From: an uncultured Lachnospiraceae bacterium
GTDB lineage: Bacteria; Bacillota; Clostridia; Lachnospirales; Lachnospiraceae
NCBI GenBank assembly: GCA_947586255.1
Contig: CANPXP010000006.1
Span: forward strand, 30,992 to 94,991
Direction: 5' to 3'
Length of the DNA stretch: 64,000 nt
Each line of letters begins with the position of its first letter. The stretch's first letter is position 1. Positions 44,881 to 52,842 of this stretch are shown here, in pieces. The translations under genes and the position numbers were made by a program. Under the pieces are notes generated by a model that was not told the origin of the DNA, searched no databases, and was given only the letters and a program-made list of their open reading frames with translations.

Positions 44881-45687
44881 TCACTGCACATATACCAGCA
44901 CCGCCGTGATATTGTCCCTGCCTCCCCTCTGCAGCGCCGCTTCCACCAGCCGTGTCACTCCCGTTTCCGGCCGGCCGCACCCGGATATAACCGCCGCCAT
45001 ATCAGCATCTGTAAGCATATCGCTGAGCCCGTCGCTACACAGGAGGAAGACGTCTCCCCTCTCTGGCAAAACTGCCTCACTCACAAACGGTTCGATCACC
45101 AGCTCCTCCGGGAAAAGTCCGATATGCTGTGTCAGATAATGCCATTGCCTGCTGCCGCGCGCTTCCTCCTCCGTCATCACACCGTTCCGGATCTGCCATT
45201 GCGCCTCCGTGTGGTCTACCGACAACTGCTTCAGGCAGCCGTCCCTGTATAAATACCCTCTGCTGTCCCCCACGTTGCAGCAGACCGCTCTGTTGTCCGC
45301 GAAATATACGCCGACAAAGGTTGTGCCGATCCGCTTCCTGCCGTTATCTATCCTCAATCTGCAGACCGCCTCATTTACTCTCGAAAGCTGCCTGCATATA
45401 CGTTCCCTGAGCGGCTCTCCACGCAAAGCCTTCAGACATCTGACCGCCTTGAGCGAAGCCAATTCTCCCAGCGCCTCGCCGCCCATACCGTCGCAGACGG
45501 CGGCCAGCGCTTTATTCGCCCCTGCCCTTTTTCTGTCAGTCTGCATATTTCGGTTTATATCTCTGCGGTATCGGCCAAACAGATAATAATTGTCTTCATT
45601 GCTCTGCCGTACCCTGCCGACGTGTGTACAGGCGGCGGCAGACAGGCGGTATTTTTTTGTTGTTATCTGATTTTTTCTCATTGCCAT
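44881..45687 (-). CDS. PP2C Ser/Thr phosphatase of the type VII-like locus
   Basis: A 268-residue PPM phosphatase, distinct from the prpC near the left end. Motifs are VRQSNEDN, CDGMGGEA, GTTFVGVYF, GDSRGYLY, CSDGLSDML and GGRDNITAV. It presumably opposes the LRR kinase and the TPR kinase of this locus. It starts 3 bases after TPR paralog 4 and precedes the LRR kinase gene, suggesting one transcript. Confidence 0.92.
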   Translation of the reverse strand: MAMRKNQITTKKYRLSAAACTHVGRVRQSNEDNYYLFGRYRRDINRNMQTDRKRAGANKALAAVCDGMGGEALGELASLKAVRCLKALRGEPLRERICRQLSRVNEAVCRLRIDNGRKRIGTTFVGVYFADNRAVCCNVGDSRGYLYRDGCLKQLSVDHTEAQWQIRNGVMTEEEARGSRQWHYLTQHIGLFPEELVIEPFVSEAVLPERGDVFLLCSDGLSDMLTDADMAAVISGCGRPETGVTRLVEAALQRGGRDNITAVLVYVQ

Positions 45688-45690
45688 CCG

Positions 45691-46848
45691 TCAACCCTGA
45701 TATAGACAGGCATCATAGGAAATAGCCCATATAATCCCATCACGCAGTCCGATTACGATCCGAAAAGTGTCAACATCGTTCTCCTTCACGGGCACTTCAC
45801 AATTGATCGTCATGTCATTCCAACTGCCAGACTCCAAATAGCGGATGATTACTTCGCCACTGTCATCTGTTATTGTATAGAGCGCATTATTATCATCTCC
45901 CCTTTTTTCCACATCCGGAAAGCTTTTAATCAGATCGGCGCCCACCACTTCACACCACTGCTCATAAGTATCGCCTATCGATATGGGCACTTCACACCAG
46001 GTTCCTCCGGCTCCGAGATCATAATCTCCATAATCTACTTCTTTGTCTGCATGTATACCGACCAATCTTCTGTAATCCTCCGGACTGTAGGACTCCTCCG
46101 AATAACAAACCAGATAACGCCCAGTATCGTATTCGCAACGTTTCTTTACGACTGCTTCCGGATTGACATTCACCTTAACGGGGCCGTCGGAATTATCGCC
46201 GGAATACCCGGAGGCTGCCACGATCTCTTCAAAGTGCGGTTCCATCAGATCATATCCCAGAATTTTGATATCTCTTATATCAAGCTTCGGAATGTCCGCC
46301 AGCAGTTTCTCCCGCTCCTTCGCGGTCTGCAATTCTTCAATCTCATCCAGATATGCCTGAAAGTCCACGCCGGGCACTTTATCCCGATACTTCTCAATCA
46401 GGGCTTTTGCCTCGTCATAGCGCTCCTCTGCGATGAGCTGTTCAATATAGTCTGTCAGGCAGTCTCCGACAGTTCCCAGGATCTGCTCATCCCCTGTCTT
46501 CTCATATCCGGTCACTAAAGTCTCGATTGCCTTCTCCGTATCGCCCATGCCCTCATAGGCCTGCGCCTTGCCCAGGTATGCATCCACACTCATCGGATCG
46601 ATAGCGATAACCTGATCGAACTCTACGATTGCCTGCTCGTAGTTCTGCTCTTCCAAGTAGCGGGCACCCAGATCCAAGTGTCTGCTCATGCGGTTAGACG
46701 GCGCATTGTAAACGCTGACACCGATCAGGACTGCAATCAGTACCACGGCGGCGATGATGATTCCCATGAATCTGCCGCGCTTTCTGCCGTTGTTGCCGTC
46801 TGATGTTGTACTTGTGGGCTTTTCCATAGATTTCTGTTCTTTACTCAT
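45691..46848 (-). CDS. TPR membrane protein, paralog 4 (duplicate copy A)
   Basis: A 385-residue protein with a cytoplasmic tail (MSKEQKSMEKPTSTTSDGNN), a helix (about 28-48), and the family segment NRMSRHLDLGARYLEEQNYEQAIVEFDQVIAIDPMSVDAYLG. A second TPR and a coiled segment follow up to about residue 185. The C-terminal domain opens with DIKILGYDLMEPHFEEIV and contains WCEVPISIGDTYEQWCE, which is diverged from copy B. About 110 N-terminal residues are nearly the same as in paralog 5, but one TPR unit of some 45 residues is missing. Function unknown. Confidence 0.8.
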   Translation of the reverse strand: MSKEQKSMEKPTSTTSDGNNGRKRGRFMGIIIAAVVLIAVLIGVSVYNAPSNRMSRHLDLGARYLEEQNYEQAIVEFDQVIAIDPMSVDAYLGKAQAYEGMGDTEKAIETLVTGYEKTGDEQILGTVGDCLTDYIEQLIAEERYDEAKALIEKYRDKVPGVDFQAYLDEIEELQTAKEREKLLADIPKLDIRDIKILGYDLMEPHFEEIVAASGYSGDNSDGPVKVNVNPEAVVKKRCEYDTGRYLVCYSEESYSPEDYRRLVGIHADKEVDYGDYDLGAGGTWCEVPISIGDTYEQWCEVVGADLIKSFPDVEKRGDDNNALYTITDDSGEVIIRYLESGSWNDMTINCEVPVKENDVDTFRIVIGLRDGIIWAISYDACLYQG

Positions 46849-47600
46849 GCTTCTGTTCTCCTTGTTCCTTTGGCTTTATGTGATTAATACTTTCATCATC
46901 CTGCACAATACTATATATTGTAGTTGTTATCACGCATCGACTTTCTTACATCTATATCTTGAAGAATCGTCAGCAAGAGGATTTACTTTTTCTCATTTAT
47001 GAGTATTCCGCCCTCGATATCAGTCTGACTTTCCTGAGTCTCCGCTCTCCCCGCAAGCTGATATCTCATCTGCGCAGAGACCGACATTTAACGGTTGCAA
47101 AAATCGCCGCGGGAGTATATCATATCAGTAAAGAGACTTTTCCTGCACAGATTATCGTTACAAGCGAGCTCTCACCAGAAGACTGTCTGTATCTGCGCTG
47201 TCTCACCGACAGACTGGCGGAGACAGGGCTAGCCGATCGGCTCGCAGACGATTACAGGCTGCATCAGGAACAGGAAGTTTACATCCGCTATCTGCACCAG
47301 TTGACCCAGGCCAACACGAAAACGAAAGGAGAATCGCTCATGGTTTGTGAAGGTTTATTAAATCTGTTCGGCACCAGTTCTGAGGAGATCATCGAACGCA
47401 CCAGACAGGAAGACAGTGAATACTATCTGCCGAAAATTGAAGAACTTTCGTCTCAGAACGCCTATCTGAAATCCCTGCTGCAACAGCATAACATCCCTTT
47501 TGATTCGGATGCCGGAACGCCTGCGGACTAAGTCTTTGTCCGCATAGCCTATCCGGATATCATCTGTATTCTCTGTCCAGTTCTTCCCTGATCCGTTTAC
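46320..47600. repeat. Tandem duplication, copy A
   Basis: This stretch is repeated at 48440-50489. It includes the N-terminal half of a TPR gene, an identical or near-identical intergenic segment (46849-46970 against 49096-49217, with the palindrome ACAATA-CTATA-TATTGT at 46905-46921) and the 3' part of a PD-(D/E)XK gene. Relative to copy B it lacks one TPR unit and 645 bases of the nuclease gene and its promoter. Boundaries are approximate. Confidence 0.85.
47001..47531 (+). pseudogene. 5'-truncated copy of the PD-(D/E)XK gene
   Basis: The 531 bases are almost identical to the last 531 bases of the intact gene at 49452-50423; only a few residues differ, such as Asp for Glu and Asp for Ala. 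The upstream half is gone, including the promoter, ribosome site and the RIDLL and FEIKG catalytic core. The junction at 47000/47001 joins copy-B positions 49247 and 49893, with AT as 2-base microhomology. An open frame continues upstream to a TTG, but no start site supports translation. Confidence 0.85.
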
Positions 47601-47694
47601 CCGCAGTATTGCGGTAAATAATTGATGCGATAAAAAGCGCTGCTGAAACCGCGATCAGGGCGATTCCTGCGCTTACTATGAATGTACCGTTCAT
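47560..47694 (-). CDS. Small single-pass membrane protein (44 residues)
   Basis: A short gene beginning MNGTFIVSAGIALIAVSAAL and ending with a charged tail RIREELDREYR. It has one transmembrane helix (about 4-27) and AAAGGA 8 bases before the ATG. It lies 45 bases after TPR paralog 5 and overlaps no other gene. Its last 12 codons recur as a remnant at 50452-50488 in the other copy of the duplication. No family is recognised; it could be a small subunit or regulator of the neighbouring membrane proteins. Confidence 0.6.
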   Translation of the reverse strand: MNGTFIVSAGIALIAVSAALFIASIIYRNTAGKRIREELDREYR

Positions 47695-47739
47695 TTTGCG
47701 AATCCTTTCTTCTCATATTCTGATCATGCGCTTTTTCTG

Positions 47740-49095
47740 TCAAAGCTTAGTATCAAAAAGATAATAAACATATTGGAGCGTGCCGTCCAAAAAGCAAGCT
47801 GATATCACAAAGTGGTTTATATTCTCGCTTTTTACACTAATTGCTAAAGATGCTTCCATATCGTAATCATACCAGTATGAATTTGTATCACCGCCACTAG
47901 AATGTATAATTGTTTCATACGATTTTTCAAAATAACTGATAAGCGGTCCCTCCCCTTCATCCGACGGCACGATATAAAGCTGTTCTATATAAGTTGTATT
48001 AGCCCCTTCTTCCGTTCCGTTTTCCGTAGTTTCAACAGCAAGACGTGATTCCTTGATCAAATCAACCCCTGTTTTTTCACACCATTTCTCATAACTATCT
48101 CCCAGAGCAATCGGCAATTCGCACCAATCCTCAACCAAATGGTATAATTCTGGAACTTCTCCATTCACCTTACTTAAACCCAAATAGAAATCATTGTATA
48201 CAAGAGTACTCATAGAACCATGCGCAACAGGAACCACTAATAATAAATCAGCCATCAATTTTCCCTCTATTTCTACCTTGCTCGCATCCACATATCCCTT
48301 ATCTCCCACAGACGTCATCCCATATGGATACCCCAAAGCCGCCAGCACTTCATCAAAATGTGGTTCCAACAGGTCATATCCTGCTATAGTAATATCCTCA
48401 AGATCAAACGCCGGCACATTTGCCAGCAGTTCTTCCATTTCCGCCTCTGTCTTCAATTCTTCAATCTCATCCAGATATGCCTGAAAATCTACGCCGGATA
48501 CTTTATCCCGATACTTCTCAATCATGGCTTTTGCCTCGTCATAGCGCTCCTCTACAATGAACTGCTCAATATAGTCTGTCAGGCATTCTCCGACAGCCTC
48601 CTGCACCCGTTCGTTCTCTCCATCCAATTCCAACAGTTTGTCATAAACCGCAAGCGCACTGTCATAATCCGCCGCCTGCACATAGCCTACCGCCTGTTTT
48701 AGATAGGTATCCACAAGCTGCGTCTTGAGCTGCTCATCCCCTGTCTTCTCATATCCGGCTGCCAAAGTCTCGATTGCCTTCTCTGTATCGCCCATACCTT
48801 CATACGCCTGCGCCTTGCCCAGATATGCATCCACACTCATCGGATCGATTGCGATAACCTGATCGAACTCTACAACCGCTTGCTCGTAGTTCTGCTCTTC
48901 CAGATAGCGTGCGCCCAGATCCAGGTGTCTGTTCATGCGATTAGCCGGCGTATTATAAACGCCGACACCGATCAGAACCGCAACCAGTACCGCGACGGCG
49001 ATGATGATTCCCATGAATCTGCCGCACTTTCTGCCGTTGCTGCCGTCTGGTGTTGTACTTGTGGGCTTTTCCATAGATTTCTGTTCTTCACTCAT
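47740..49095 (-). CDS. TPR membrane protein, paralog 5 (duplicate copy B)
   Basis: A 451-residue protein with the same tail, helix and TPR start as paralog 4. It carries an extra TPR unit (QAVGYVQAADYDSALAVYDK) followed by a coiled segment. The C-terminal domain opens with DITIAGYDLLEPHFDEVLAALGYP and includes WCELPIALGDSYEKWCE; it is clearly homologous to that of paralog 4 but much less similar than the N-terminus. It is expressed divergently from the PD-(D/E)XK gene. Confidence 0.8.
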   Translation of the reverse strand: MSEEQKSMEKPTSTTPDGSNGRKCGRFMGIIIAVAVLVAVLIGVGVYNTPANRMNRHLDLGARYLEEQNYEQAVVEFDQVIAIDPMSVDAYLGKAQAYEGMGDTEKAIETLAAGYEKTGDEQLKTQLVDTYLKQAVGYVQAADYDSALAVYDKLLELDGENERVQEAVGECLTDYIEQFIVEERYDEAKAMIEKYRDKVSGVDFQAYLDEIEELKTEAEMEELLANVPAFDLEDITIAGYDLLEPHFDEVLAALGYPYGMTSVGDKGYVDASKVEIEGKLMADLLLVVPVAHGSMSTLVYNDFYLGLSKVNGEVPELYHLVEDWCELPIALGDSYEKWCEKTGVDLIKESRLAVETTENGTEEGANTTYIEQLYIVPSDEGEGPLISYFEKSYETIIHSSGGDTNSYWYDYDMEASLAISVKSENINHFVISACFLDGTLQYVYYLFDTKL

Positions 49096-49451
49096 GCTTC
49101 TGTTCTCCTCGTTCCTTTGGCTTTATGTGATTAATACTTTCATCATCCTGCACAATACTATATATTGTAGTTGTTATCACGCATCGACTTTCTTACATCT
49201 ATATCTTGAAGAATCCGAGATGTGAGGCTCTACTTTTTCTCATTTATTTCTACACTTCACAGCCGACAAAAGCCTTGCCTGAACCGATGCGATATGTTAT
49301 ATAAACTACAATGAGTTTTTATAAAGACAATTAAATTCTTCTTCGCCAATACACCGGCACACAACACTGATCGGATTGATCTATCAGTCTTTCATCTGTC
49401 CCAGCGGACATCTCACAGCCGCACGGCTGCTCTCACGAAAGGTATCTGTCT
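49096..49451. other. Divergent intergenic region between TPR paralog 5 and the PD-(D/E)XK gene
   Basis: A 356-base non-coding gap. The first 122 bases are shared with copy A and include the palindrome ACAATA-CTATA-TATTGT (49152-49168), a possible operator for the TPR gene. The rest is unique. TTGCCT (49275-49280) and TATATA (49298-49303), 17 bases apart, are a plausible promoter for the plus-strand gene, whose ATG follows GAAAGG by 9 bases. No further gene is seen. Confidence 0.5.
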
Positions 49452-50423
49452 ATGTCTTTAAAATCTGCAAAATCTACTTCTGCCACCATATCAATAAAGC
49501 AGCCCCAAACATCGGAATCTGATATTCCATCTACATCAGGCACGCCGCCGAAAACGCATTGTTCGTCAAAGTCTGAGACAGATAAACGCCACAGGCTTCC
49601 CCGTGTCAACTGGCATGAGGCCGCCGTCTGCGCTCTGCAGATTGATCTGCGTGATTATGACAATCTCCTAGAATACATGACAGAGTATGTTCTTGGCAAA
49701 AACGGTCTCCGCATCGACCTGCTAGTCATCAAAAAACTGACGGATCAAGTCATCTCCAAAGATATCGCCCGCCTCTTCCGTTCCTTCAACCTTTTCGAGA
49801 TCAAGGGGCTTGGTTCTTCCATCACTACCGACGCCTACTATAAGACCATCGGCTACGCCGGACTGCTCATCGACCAGAGCGGCGGCCGCAATGAGTATTC
49901 CGCCCTCGATATCAGTCTGACTTTCCTGAGTCTCCGCTCTCCCCGCAAGCTGATATCGCATCTGCGCAGAGAACGGCATTTAACGGTTGCAAAAATCGCC
50001 GCGGGAGTATATCATATCAGTAAAGAGACTTTTCCTGCACAGATTATCGTTACAAGCGAGCTCTCACCAGAAGACTGTCTGTATCTGCGCTGTCTCACCG
50101 ACAGACTGGCGGAGACAGGGCTAGCCGATCGGCTCGCAGACGATTACAGGCTGCATCAGGAACAGGAAGTTTACATCCGCTATCTGCACCAGTTGACCCA
50201 GGCCAACACGAAAACGAAAGGAGAATCGCTCATGGTTTGTGAAGGTTTATTAAATCTGTTCGGTACCAGTTCTGAGGAGATCATCGAACGCACCAGACAG
50301 GAAGCCAGTGAATACTATCTGCCGAAAATTGAAGAACTTTCGTCTCAGAACGCTTATCTGAAATCCCTGCTGCTGCAGCATAACATCCCTTTTGATTCGG
50401 ATGCCGGAACGCCTGCGGACTAA
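49452..50423 (+). CDS. PD-(D/E)XK-like protein of unknown function
   Basis: A 323-residue protein. A Ser/Thr/Pro-rich N-terminus (about 1-50) precedes NWHEAAVCALQIDL. GLRIDLLVI (Asp) and LFEIKG (Glu-x-Lys) have the spacing of a PD-(D/E)XK nuclease core, followed by TDAYYKTIGYAGLL. The C-terminal third has IIVTSELSPED and a helical tail. This resembles a large Lachnospiraceae family with an Rpn/transposase-like nuclease fold and no proven role. It is the only intact plus-strand gene inside the type VII-like locus and is convergent with the kinase-TPR gene. Confidence 0.75.
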   Translation: MSLKSAKSTSATISIKQPQTSESDIPSTSGTPPKTHCSSKSETDKRHRLPRVNWHEAAVCALQIDLRDYDNLLEYMTEYVLGKNGLRIDLLVIKKLTDQVISKDIARLFRSFNLFEIKGLGSSITTDAYYKTIGYAGLLIDQSGGRNEYSALDISLTFLSLRSPRKLISHLRRERHLTVAKIAAGVYHISKETFPAQIIVTSELSPEDCLYLRCLTDRLAETGLADRLADDYRLHQEQEVYIRYLHQLTQANTKTKGESLMVCEGLLNLFGTSSEEIIERTRQEASEYYLPKIEELSSQNAYLKSLLLQHNIPFDSDAGTPAD

Positions 50424-50451
50424 GTCTTTGTCCGCATAGCCTATCCGGATG

Positions 50452-50488
50452 TCATCTGTATTCTCTGTCCGGTTCTTCCCTGATCCGT
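50452..50488 (-). pseudogene. 3' remnant of the small membrane-protein gene
   Basis: These 37 bases match the last 12 codons and stop of the gene at 47560-47694, with one substitution. The rest is replaced by sequence leading into the end of the kinase-TPR gene, which marks the right edge of the duplication. Confidence 0.6.
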
Positions 50489-50508
50489 CTGCCTGCGGGC
50501 ACGCCATC

Positions 50509-52776
50509 TCACAACTCCCACCCGCCGTCTTTAAGCTCCTGAATCATATTGTCGAGCATCTGCATCTCCATGTCCTGCGCCTCATCGTCATACAGTTCCT
50601 TCGCCTTCCCGTAATATTCAAACGTCTTCTGATAATTTCTGTCCGCGTTCTCCAGAGTCTGCTGTCTGTCCGCATCGAGGAATGCCAACCGCTTGTATGT
50701 CTCATAGCGCTCCGGGTAGTCTTTCGCCATGTCAAGAAGCGTCTGTTCCGCCTCATCGAATCGTCCCAGATCTTCATACAGGATCGCGATATTCTGCTGC
50801 AGCTGATAGGTCACATAGCCTCCGTCACGCACTTGCTCAAACAGCGCCAGCGCTTTCTCATAACAAGCGTCGGCATCCGCCGCGCTGCCCTGCGCTTTTC
50901 TGGTATAGGCATCCGCCAGGTACTCCGTCATAGCCAGCGCATCCACCTGATCAAACTGCCCGACATACTGTTCCAACAGGGCAATCTCATCGTCCACGGT
51001 ATCGTCGCCCATATCGCGGTAAACGTCCGTCAGAAGCAGAATCGCACGTTTTTTCAGGCTCCGGTCGTCTGTCAGGCTGATCGTGCGATTCAGACAGTCA
51101 ACCGCCTCCGTATATTGTCCCTGCACATGGGCGATCTCTCCCTGCGCCATGCAGATGGAATCCTCCGTAATCCCCAGCGCAATGCCTTTCTCTAACTGTG
51201 CCCCGGCCTCTTCAACCCGCCCGAGCTTCGCCAGCGCTATGGCGTAATCTCTGTAGTACAGCCCGTTTCCGTCATATAACTGCAGCGCCTGCGCCATATA
51301 TTTCCCGGCATTGCTGTAGTCCTCCGTCTCATAGTACGCATTCCCGACCAGATAGCAGAGATTGGCGAAGCGTTCCCTCTCGCTTTCCGTATCCTGCCCG
51401 AAGGGGACAGTGTTTATATAAAACTCTCCCTGCCGGATACATTCCTCATAATCGTTTTGCAGATAGAGCATATGGACTTCCTCTTCGTAGGCCTCCGTTC
51501 TTGATTCATCCATCTCCTTTGCCTGTGCCAGACAGAGTACCGCCGCGTCATAATCGGAGCTGCTCATGGCCGCCTGCGCCTGACTGATCAGGGCGTAGTA
51601 AAGGCTGTCTTTCTCCACACGCATTCTGTAGAGCCCCAGGAAAATCAGCAGAATCCCACACGCCAGAGCGGCGGTTCCCGCCGCCTGTATCGCGGTCTGC
51701 TTTCTGCGCATGGCGATATAACGCCTGTCCAGCTTATGGCAGCTGCGGACAGCCTTCAGGTATTCCGCCCCGTCGGCGTACCGCTTCTCCGGAGAGAACG
51801 CCGTCATCTTCTCCAGAATCAACGCGAACCCTTCGCTGACCTGAATATTCATCTGACTGACCGGTATTCTCTGCTCAAAATCCGCAGCGGGTTCGACTCC
51901 CGTCAACAGATAATAGAGCGTCATACCCAGACTGTAGATATCGGAGCGGGCATTGATGCCCTTGCCGAAAGACTGCTCATACTCTGTCGCCGGGCGCTTT
52001 CCGTCCTGCGCCGGTGCGCCCGACACTCGTGCCGCCGTATTATCGCTGTCCTTCTCCCACAGAAGCTGGGTCTTATCATCAGCGTCCTGCACTGCCAAAA
52101 GTTCCGTCGTCTCATCGGCTTCGCCGCCGTGCAGCAGCTCCGTCCGGTCGTCCTGCTGCTCTCCGGAATCCTGGCGGGGAATATTGTTCGACCGCCGTAT
52201 GGTATAGTTCTTTGTAACCTGCGCGTATACGGCGCTGTCCCGATACTGTTCCGGCGGAGAGAAACCTGCGCTGATCCCAACCGCGGATTCCATATCTTCA
52301 CCGATTGCGAGTGAAATATTGAAATCGATCAGACACACATCGCCGTCCTGTGTCAGCATGATATTCGCAGGTTTGATATCGCTGTGTATGACAGGCGGAT
52401 TCTGCCCGTGCAGATAAGCTAACGCCTCCCCCAGCTGCTCCGCCCATTTGAGAACCTGTTTCTGGGAAAACCGGCCGTGTCTTTTGACGGCGTCTTCCAG
52501 ATTTTCTCCCTGAATATAATCAATCACTGTGTACACGCCGTCCGGTGTCTCAACAAAGTCGTAGACATGCGGGAGATACGGGTGCTTGAGTTTTTTCAGG
52601 ATATCCGCCTCCTGGCGCAGATCGATCCTGCCGATCACTTCATCCTTGATCTTCTTGACTACCACATCCGTCTGCAGTCTCAGGTGTCTTGCACGGTAGA
52701 CGATACCGCCGCCTCCGGCGCCGATCTGCTCGATGATTTCATATGTGCCGCCCAGGATCGTTCCCTTTTTTTCCAT
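50509..52776 (-). CDS. Ser/Thr kinase with TPR ectodomain, variant catalytic motifs
   Basis: A 755-residue membrane kinase. The kinase domain (about 10-330) has IGAGGGGIVYRA, VVVKKI and HSDIKPANIM in place of HRD, and IDFNIS in place of DFG; the catalytic and metal aspartates remain. A long insert (about 185-265) with Glu/Asp/Gln-rich repeats (TELLHGGEADETTELLAV) contains threonines that could be autophosphorylated. One helix (about 365-385) is followed by some eight TPR units. Kinase-TM-helical ectodomain is also the topology of EssB/YukC, so it may stand in for that component (inference). AGGAGAGGAC precedes the ATG. Confidence 0.88.
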   Translation of the reverse strand: MEKKGTILGGTYEIIEQIGAGGGGIVYRARHLRLQTDVVVKKIKDEVIGRIDLRQEADILKKLKHPYLPHVYDFVETPDGVYTVIDYIQGENLEDAVKRHGRFSQKQVLKWAEQLGEALAYLHGQNPPVIHSDIKPANIMLTQDGDVCLIDFNISLAIGEDMESAVGISAGFSPPEQYRDSAVYAQVTKNYTIRRSNNIPRQDSGEQQDDRTELLHGGEADETTELLAVQDADDKTQLLWEKDSDNTAARVSGAPAQDGKRPATEYEQSFGKGINARSDIYSLGMTLYYLLTGVEPAADFEQRIPVSQMNIQVSEGFALILEKMTAFSPEKRYADGAEYLKAVRSCHKLDRRYIAMRRKQTAIQAAGTAALACGILLIFLGLYRMRVEKDSLYYALISQAQAAMSSSDYDAAVLCLAQAKEMDESRTEAYEEEVHMLYLQNDYEECIRQGEFYINTVPFGQDTESERERFANLCYLVGNAYYETEDYSNAGKYMAQALQLYDGNGLYYRDYAIALAKLGRVEEAGAQLEKGIALGITEDSICMAQGEIAHVQGQYTEAVDCLNRTISLTDDRSLKKRAILLLTDVYRDMGDDTVDDEIALLEQYVGQFDQVDALAMTEYLADAYTRKAQGSAADADACYEKALALFEQVRDGGYVTYQLQQNIAILYEDLGRFDEAEQTLLDMAKDYPERYETYKRLAFLDADRQQTLENADRNYQKTFEYYGKAKELYDDEAQDMEMQMLDNMIQELKDGGWEL

Positions 52777-52842
52777 GTCCTCTCCTCTTTTTCCGCTTTT
52801 GTTTTCCGATCACCTCATATACCGATCCGCCCCGTATGCCTG

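Larger units (their letters stand above)
48440..50489. repeat. Tandem duplication, copy B
   Basis: This is the longer and probably more ancestral copy of the duplicated unit, containing TPR paralog 5 (N-terminal half in this range), the shared intergenic segment, the intact PD-(D/E)XK gene and the last bases of the small membrane-protein gene. Similarity to copy A stops at about 50489, just before the stop of the kinase-TPR gene. Boundaries are approximate. Confidence 0.85.

Noticed and set aside
46959..47000. TTG-initiated extension making the truncated PD-(D/E)XK copy look like a 190-residue gene
   Set aside because: The extension is the intergenic sequence shared with copy B read through a deletion junction; it has no ribosome binding site and lacks the catalytic core.
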